Of a DNA stretch of 9,592 nt, positions 5,985 through 9,592 are shown piece after piece (positions within the stretch are counted from its first letter, which is position 1; each line of letters begins with the position of its first letter). The position numbers and the translations under genes were made by a program. This DNA is from an uncultured Coriobacteriaceae bacterium (GTDB taxonomy: Bacteria; Actinomycetota; Coriobacteriia; Coriobacteriales; Eggerthellaceae): assembly GCA_902781245.1 (NCBI GenBank), contig CACZIP010000051.1, forward strand, positions 1-9,592. Direction: 5' to 3'. Below the pieces are notes generated by a model. It was not told where the DNA came from. It saw only the letters and a list, made by a program, of their open reading frames with translations, and made no database searches.

Positions 5985-7046
5985 TTAGAACTGACGCAGG
6001 AAGCGCATGTCGCCTTGCAGCAGCAAACGCAGGTCAGGGACGTTGTACTTGAGGCATGCAACGCGCTCGACGCCCACACCGAACGCGAAACCCGAGTAGA
6101 TTTCGGGGTCGATGCCGCTCATCTCGAGCACGTTGGGGTCGACCATGCCGCAACCGAGAATCTCGAGCCAGCCCGTGCCCTTGCACATACGGCAACCTTC
6201 GCCATGGCACACACCGCACGACACGTCGACCTCAGCCGACGGCTCAGTGAACGGGAAGTAGTGCGCACGGAAGCGCGTCTTGCGGTCGGGGCCAAACACG
6301 GCCTTGCAGAAGTAGTCGAGCGTGCCCTTCAGATCGCCGAACGTGATGCCCTTGTCAACAACAAGGCCCTCGATTTGGGTGAACTGGGGCAGGTGGCTGG
6401 GGTCAGCCACATCGCGGCGGTAAACCTTGCCAGGCGCTACGATGTAGATGGGCAGTTCTTGGTCCTCCATGCAATGCACCTGCACACCGCTCGTTTGAGT
6501 GCGCAGCAGCACGTCGGACTCGCCACGCACAGCCGCCTCATCGCCCGAGCGATCGACCACGTAGAACGTATCTTGCATCGAGCGGCTGGGATGATCGGCT
6601 GGTGCGTTGAGCGCCGTGAAGTTGTAATAGTCGGTTTCGACTTCCGGACCGGTGGCGACGGTGTAGCCAAGACCCAGGAACACGTCGCAAATCTCTTCGG
6701 AAACGCGGTTGATCAGATGGCGCGTACCCAGTTGTTGGACGCGCCCCGGCAGTGTGACATCCACTGCTGCAGCGTCGATGCTTGCTTCGAGCTCTGCGGC
6801 AGCAAGCGCCTTCTTGCGAGATTCGAGCGCCTGCTCGACCACATTGCGCACCTCATTGACGGTCTTGCCGACGGTCGCACGCTCTTCCTTGGCCACCTGG
6901 CCCATGTTGCGCAGGTACGCCGTCAGCGTGCCCGACTTGCCGACGACGCGCACGCGCACCTCGTCGAGCGCAGCCGTGTCAGCCGCCTGCTCGATGGCGG
7001 CAAGCGTTTTGGCACGCAACGCTTCCAGTTCTTCAACTATTGCCAT
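5985..7046 (-). CDS. pheS: Phenylalanyl-tRNA synthetase alpha subunit
   Basis: PheS is the catalytic subunit of phenylalanyl-tRNA synthetase; it activates phenylalanine with ATP and transfers it to tRNA-Phe. The 353-residue product has an N-terminal coiled-coil arm (about 1-90), then the class II core. GPEVETDYYNFTALN (133-147) and DHPSRSMQDTFYV (151-163) are typical PheS blocks. Motif 2 is VYRRD...HLPQFTQIEG (208-227), and motif 3 is GFAFGVGVERVACLKY (319-334). A four-cysteine knuckle (C277, C280, C285, C288, then KGTGWLEILGCG) resembles the one in Bacillus PheS. The ATG at 7046 was chosen because GGAG stands 8 bases upstream and the protein then begins where PheS normally does; a TTG at 7115 would add 23 unconserved, charged residues. 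pheT follows after 16 bases. The leader contains two inverted repeats that may regulate the operon. Confidence 0.98.
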   Translation of the reverse strand: MAIVEELEALRAKTLAAIEQAADTAALDEVRVRVVGKSGTLTAYLRNMGQVAKEERATVGKTVNEVRNVVEQALESRKKALAAAELEASIDAAAVDVTLPGRVQQLGTRHLINRVSEEICDVFLGLGYTVATGPEVETDYYNFTALNAPADHPSRSMQDTFYVVDRSGDEAAVRGESDVLLRTQTSGVQVHCMEDQELPIYIVAPGKVYRRDVADPSHLPQFTQIEGLVVDKGITFGDLKGTLDYFCKAVFGPDRKTRFRAHYFPFTEPSAEVDVSCGVCHGEGCRMCKGTGWLEILGCGMVDPNVLEMSGIDPEIYSGFAFGVGVERVACLKYNVPDLRLLLQGDMRFLRQF

Positions 7047-7077
7047 GTTGTCAGCTCCGTTCTTCTTGGCGCCAACC

Positions 7078-7097
7078 AAAAGGGGCTGGTCCCTTTT
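7078..7097 (-). repeat. Small A/T-flanked hairpin in the pheS leader
   Basis: AAAAGGG (7078-7084) and CCCTTTT (7091-7097) are perfect reverse complements around a 6-base loop, about 30 bases before the pheS start. The symmetrical A4-GGG-loop-CCC-U4 layout is like a short bidirectional terminator or attenuator, but only three G:C pairs hold it and the U-tract is part of the stem. A weak attenuator, a processing site or chance are all possible. Confidence 0.55.
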
Positions 7098-7113
7098 CGG
7101 CTGTTTCGCTTTC

Positions 7114-7159
7114 AAATCGCTTCCCCAGACCCAACGCTTTGACCCTGGGGAAGCGATTT
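7114..7159 (-). repeat. 15-bp inverted repeat with 16-base loop in the pheS leader
   Basis: AAATCGCTTCCCCAG (7114-7128) and CTGGGGAAGCGATTT (7145-7159) are perfect reverse complements. The loop can form a further 3-bp stem (CAA/TTG). The element lies 68-113 bases upstream of the pheS ATG and downstream of the candidate -10 at 7193-7198, so it would be in the pheST leader RNA. On the plus strand the stem is followed by TTTT within GATTTTGCC, so it might also stop transcription in that direction, though no plus-strand gene ends here. A 15-bp exact match is unlikely by chance; its role is unknown. Confidence 0.85.
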
Positions 7160-7192
7160 TGCCGTTCTACGTGCAATTACACGCAAATTACG

Positions 7193-7198
7193 AGTATA
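7193..7198 (-). promoter_or_regulatory. Candidate -10 box for pheST
   Basis: TATACT on the minus strand, about 147 bases upstream of the pheS start. No convincing -35 sits at the right distance (GGCAGC at 17 bases). If used, the leader RNA would be roughly 140 bases and hold both inverted repeats at 7078-7097 and 7114-7159. No short Phe-rich leader reading frame beginning with ATG is visible in it. Confidence 0.35.
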
Positions 7199-7263
7199 GC
7201 GCAGAATACCGACGCGCTGCCGCCCTCTGCCACCCGTTCACAATTCACGCACCCCTAGTCGTT

Positions 7264-7269
7264 TATACT
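7264..7269 (+). promoter_or_regulatory. Candidate -10 box for the aldo/keto reductase gene
   Basis: TATACT on the plus strand, with transcription expected near 7276 and a short leader of about 18 bases holding the AGAGAGG ribosome site (7281-7287). No clear -35 is seen at 16-18 bases upstream. The site is about 66 bases from the minus-strand -10 candidate of pheST, so the two divergent promoters would be close together. Confidence 0.45.
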
Positions 7270-7293
7270 GCTAGCATCAGAGAGAGGATGACC

Positions 7294-8433
7294 ATGCAGT
7301 ACTTTGATTTCCATGACCTCAAGCTTTCCGCCCTCGGCTTCGGCGCGATGCGCCTGCCCGTCATCGACGGCGACGACAACCGCATCGATGAGCCCACTGC
7401 GGTCGAGATGGTGAACTACGCATACGACCACGGCATCAATTATTTCGACACCGCATGGGGCTATCACGGCGGCAATTCCGAACGCGTTCTTGGGCGCGCA
7501 CTCGCACGCTACCCGCGTGAGTCGTTCTATCTTGCTGATAAGTTCCCTGGCTACGATGTTTCGAATTTCGGCAAACACCAGCAGATCTTCGAAGAGCAGC
7601 TCGAGCGATGCGGAGTCGACTACTTCGATTTCTACCTGATGCACAACGTGTGCGAACTGAACATCGAGCAGTATCTCGACGACGAGCGTTTTGGCACTTT
7701 GTCGTATTTCGTCGAACAGGCACGCGCTGGACGCATCAAGCACCTGGGCTTCTCGGCACACGGCAATTTCGAGACGTTCATGCGCTTCCTCGAAGCGTAC
7801 GGCGATGTAGTCGAATTTGCCCAGATTCAGCTTAACTATATGGACTGGGAGTTCCAGAACGCTCGCGCCAAGGTCGAAGCGCTCCAAGAAAGAGGGCTCG
7901 CCATCATGGTCATGGAGCCGCTACGTGGCGGCATCCTCGTCGGAATCGACGAGGAGCGCATGGCACCGTTGCACGCCCTTCGGCCCGATGCTAACGATGT
8001 TGAATGGGCGTTTTCGTTCCTGGGCAGCATCGACGGCATGGGCACCATACTGTCGGGCATGTCGAACATGGACCAGCTGCGTGAGAACATCGCGTTGTTC
8101 GATCACGACCTCACTTTGTCCGAAGAGGAACAGGGCGTCCTGCTCGAGCTTGGCCGCAAACTTGCGAGCGCCAAGGGCGTCCCATGTACAGCGTGCCATT
8201 ACTGCACGTCGCACTGCCCGAAAGACTTGGACATTCCTCGCTTGCTCGAGCTGTACAACGAGCACCTGTCGCGCCCCGATTTCGCATTCATCGCACCCAT
8301 GGCGCTTGGCGCAATGCCCATGGAGAAGCATCCGAGCGCTTGCATTGGGTGCGGGTCATGCGCCGATGTCTGCCCGCAGCAAATCGACATCCCCGGCGCT
8401 TTGGAGCATTTCGCCGAGCTCATGGGCGAGTAA
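7294..8433 (+). CDS. Aldo/keto reductase with C-terminal 2x[4Fe-4S] ferredoxin-type domain
   Basis: A 379-residue cytosolic oxidoreductase. The TIM-barrel domain (about 1-280) carries the full aldo/keto reductase tetrad: D52 and Y57 in YFDTAWGYHG (50-59), K83 in LADKFPG (80-86) and H117 in FYLMHNV (113-119). The C-terminus adds two four-cysteine clusters, C298-x2-C301-x2-C304-x3-C308-P and C350-x2-C353-x2-C356-x3-C360-P, as in bacterial ferredoxin. This layout is known in many anaerobes, where the natural substrate is usually undetermined; the iron-sulfur part implies electron exchange with ferredoxin or flavoproteins rather than only NAD(P)H. The ATG at 7294 was chosen because AGAGAGG stands 6 bases upstream; the ATG at 7288 touches that site. 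It is a single gene, divergent from pheST and convergent with nfo, so context gives no substrate. Confidence 0.92.
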   Translation: MQYFDFHDLKLSALGFGAMRLPVIDGDDNRIDEPTAVEMVNYAYDHGINYFDTAWGYHGGNSERVLGRALARYPRESFYLADKFPGYDVSNFGKHQQIFEEQLERCGVDYFDFYLMHNVCELNIEQYLDDERFGTLSYFVEQARAGRIKHLGFSAHGNFETFMRFLEAYGDVVEFAQIQLNYMDWEFQNARAKVEALQERGLAIMVMEPLRGGILVGIDEERMAPLHALRPDANDVEWAFSFLGSIDGMGTILSGMSNMDQLRENIALFDHDLTLSEEEQGVLLELGRKLASAKGVPCTACHYCTSHCPKDLDIPRLLELYNEHLSRPDFAFIAPMALGAMPMEKHPSACIGCGSCADVCPQQIDIPGALEHFAELMGE

Positions 8434-8523
8434 GCCAAAAGCAGGGATGGGCGGAATCGCGTCCCCCGTTTGCGCCGCGCATTGGCAAGTAACCGAGGAG
8501 GGGTGTGCTTTACCCCGAGCGTT

Positions 8524-9372
8524 TCAAGCCACTGAAGTAGAACGCGCGTCTTTGAGGCGAGCGATCTCCTGCGCATAGCCGTCGAGCTTATCGTGTGGTG
8601 TTTCGAGGTAAAACGGCAGGTTCCTCAACTTGGGATGATTGACCACGGCAGCAAGCGCTTCAAAGCCTATGCAGCCCTCGCCAAGTTTCTCGTGCCGATC
8701 TTTATGAGCGGCGCAAGGGTTTTTTGAATCGTTGAGGTGAATTGCGCGCAGGCGCTCAAGGCCAATAATGCGGTCGAACTCTTCGAGCACGCCCTCGAGA
8801 TTGCAAGCGATGTCATATCCGCCATCCCAAACGTGGCACGTATCGAGGCACACGCCCACATGATCGGCGAGATCGACCAGGTCAATAATCGCGGCTATCT
8901 CTTCGAATGTGCGGCCAACTTCACTACCCTTGCCAGCCATGGTCTCAAGCAGCAAGGTGGTAGTCTGCTCGGGCGCCAACACAGCGTTGAGCGTATCGGC
9001 GATCATCCCAATTGCAACTTCGGACCCTTGCCCGACATGCGCACCTGGATGCATGTTGTATAGCTGACCAGGCATGATGCGCTCCATACGATTGAGGTCA
9101 TCGGCGAGGGTCTGCAACGCGAACGAACGTGTCTCGGGTTTAGACGACGACGGGTTCAACGTATAGGGCGCATGGGCCAGAATGCGCTCAATTCCAAACT
9201 GTTCACGCACGTCGGCGAAGGCGGCAAGATCGCCAGCATCAAGGGACTTTGCTTTTCCACCGCGCGGGTTGCGGGTAAAGAATTGGAACGTGTTAGCACC
9301 GATAGATCCTGCATCGCGAGCAGCAGCCGCAAACCCTTTAGCAATCGAAAGATGGCATCCTATTGTAAACAT
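8524..9372 (-). CDS. nfo: Endonuclease IV (AP endonuclease, family 2)
   Basis: Nfo cuts the backbone 5' to abasic sites and trims damaged 3' ends in base-excision repair. The 282-residue TIM-barrel protein is of family length. All nine zinc ligands of the three-metal site can be matched to E. coli: H67 (AHAPY), H108 (NMHPGAH), E143 (LLLETMAGKG), D177 and H180 (GVCLDTCHVWDGGYD), H212 (IHLNDSK), D225 and H227 (KDRHEKLGEGCIG) and E257 (FYLETP). The ATG at 9372 has GAAGGG 9 bases upstream and gives the usual start (MFTIGCHLS); a GTG at 9438 would add 22 unconserved residues. The gene lies 72 bases behind the partial gene at the right edge, probably in its operon, and converges with the reductase gene across a 90-base gap with no strong terminator. 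Confidence 0.97.
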   Translation of the reverse strand: MFTIGCHLSIAKGFAAAARDAGSIGANTFQFFTRNPRGGKAKSLDAGDLAAFADVREQFGIERILAHAPYTLNPSSSKPETRSFALQTLADDLNRMERIMPGQLYNMHPGAHVGQGSEVAIGMIADTLNAVLAPEQTTTLLLETMAGKGSEVGRTFEEIAAIIDLVDLADHVGVCLDTCHVWDGGYDIACNLEGVLEEFDRIIGLERLRAIHLNDSKNPCAAHKDRHEKLGEGCIGFEALAAVVNHPKLRNLPFYLETPHDKLDGYAQEIARLKDARSTSVA

Positions 9373-9444
9373 TCTGCGATTCCCTTCAAAAGAGTACTCC
9401 AGCTGGACGAAATATCCGTTTCGCCGCCATGACTCCACCCTGAA

Positions 9445-9592
9445 CTATTCTTCACCCAGTTCAGAAGCCCAATCGAAATCGTCGGGCGGAGCCATTGGTT
9501 CAGCGTGGAAATCATTTTCCCTTTCGGCGGAAAACGCGCCCGCACAATCCCACAGACACGCATCCAAATCAACATGCATGTCATCCGAGAAA
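9445..9592 (-). CDS. C-terminal end of an unidentified acidic protein (cut by window edge)
   Basis: The last 48 codons of a minus-strand frame that enters from the right edge and stops with TAG at 9445-9447. The tail is strongly acidic and aromatic, ending in PPDDFDWASELGEE, with two cysteines (positions 12 and 16 of the visible part) and no recognisable domain. I cannot name the protein. It is taken as coding because the frame is open to the edge, the tail has a coherent composition, and the next gene on the same strand, nfo, starts 72 bases after its stop. An acidic C-terminal tail occurs in many unrelated proteins. Confidence 0.55.
   Translation of the reverse strand, partial: FSDDMHVDLDACLWDCAGAFSAERENDFHAEPMAPPDDFDWASELGEE

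Noticed and set aside
5823..7142. A 439-codon open frame on the plus strand opposite pheS and the start of pheT
   Set aside because: Antisense shadow of two firmly identified synthetase genes; no family resemblance.
7047..7260. T-box riboswitch upstream of pheS
   Set aside because: A GGGTGGCA stretch near 7230 on the minus strand resembles part of the T-box, but the rest of the motif does not follow, and no antiterminator/terminator pair or specifier loop can be placed.
6709..7293. In-frame upstream extension of the aldo/keto reductase
   Set aside because: It would overlap pheS and pass through both leader repeats and the candidate -10; the residues are unlike the family, and AGAGAGG sets the start at 7294.
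8434..8523. Convergent terminator between the reductase gene and nfo
   Set aside because: Only a 5-bp stem GGGGT/ACCCC (8500-8504 and 8512-8516) is present, without a U-tract on either strand.
9386..9430. A 14-codon leader frame (MAAKRIFRPAGVLF) just before nfo
   Set aside because: Its GGAG stands only 2 bases from the ATG and the composition is unremarkable; it is as likely chance as a real leader peptide.
1..9592. Mobile elements, CRISPR arrays, phage genes, tRNA or rRNA genes
   Set aside because: I read both strands and found no transposase or integrase pattern, no spaced direct repeats, and no tRNA- or rRNA-like segment.

Overview
This is an ordinary chromosomal, mostly housekeeping segment of a moderately GC-rich bacterium. 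The style suggests a Coriobacteriia (Actinomycetota) relative, perhaps Eggerthellaceae: a methionine aminopeptidase with a SEC-C zinc knuckle, a PheS with a four-cysteine insert, a ferredoxin-tailed aldo/keto reductase, strong Shine-Dalgarno sites and good -10 boxes with weak -35 boxes. This assignment is an impression from protein style and was not tested by any search.

Layout, all on the minus strand unless stated. Positions 1-240 hold the start of argJ and 264-1322 hold argC, the head of an arginine operon (argC-argJ...) with a candidate promoter at about 1359-1387. Positions 1498-1692 encode a 64-residue Phd/YefM-like antitoxin with no toxin next to it; it has its own extended -10 promoter inside a dyad. 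Positions 1848-2417 encode a small prepilin peptidase (A24 family), 3 bases behind map (2421-3308). The 128-base gap upstream of map packs in a 29-base near-perfect palindrome in the map leader, an extended -10 promoter, and a 15-bp hairpin directly behind pheT. Then come pheT (3437-5968) and pheS (5985-7046), the two subunits of phenylalanyl-tRNA synthetase. The pheS leader carries two more inverted repeats.

On the plus strand, 7294-8433 encodes an aldo/keto reductase with two C-terminal 4Fe-4S motifs, divergent from pheS. Convergent to it is nfo (8524-9372, endonuclease IV), preceded by the C-terminal end of an unidentified acidic protein (9445-9592).

The genes fall into separate functions: arginine biosynthesis, protein N-terminal processing, pilin processing, tRNA charging, redox and base-excision repair. 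I see no mobile element, CRISPR array, phage gene, tRNA or rRNA, and no convincing new multi-gene system. The least explained features are the four intergenic palindromes around pheST and map, and the solitary antitoxin with its dyad-covered promoter. No gap between genes exceeds 300 bases; the longest is 247 bases, between pheS and the reductase gene.
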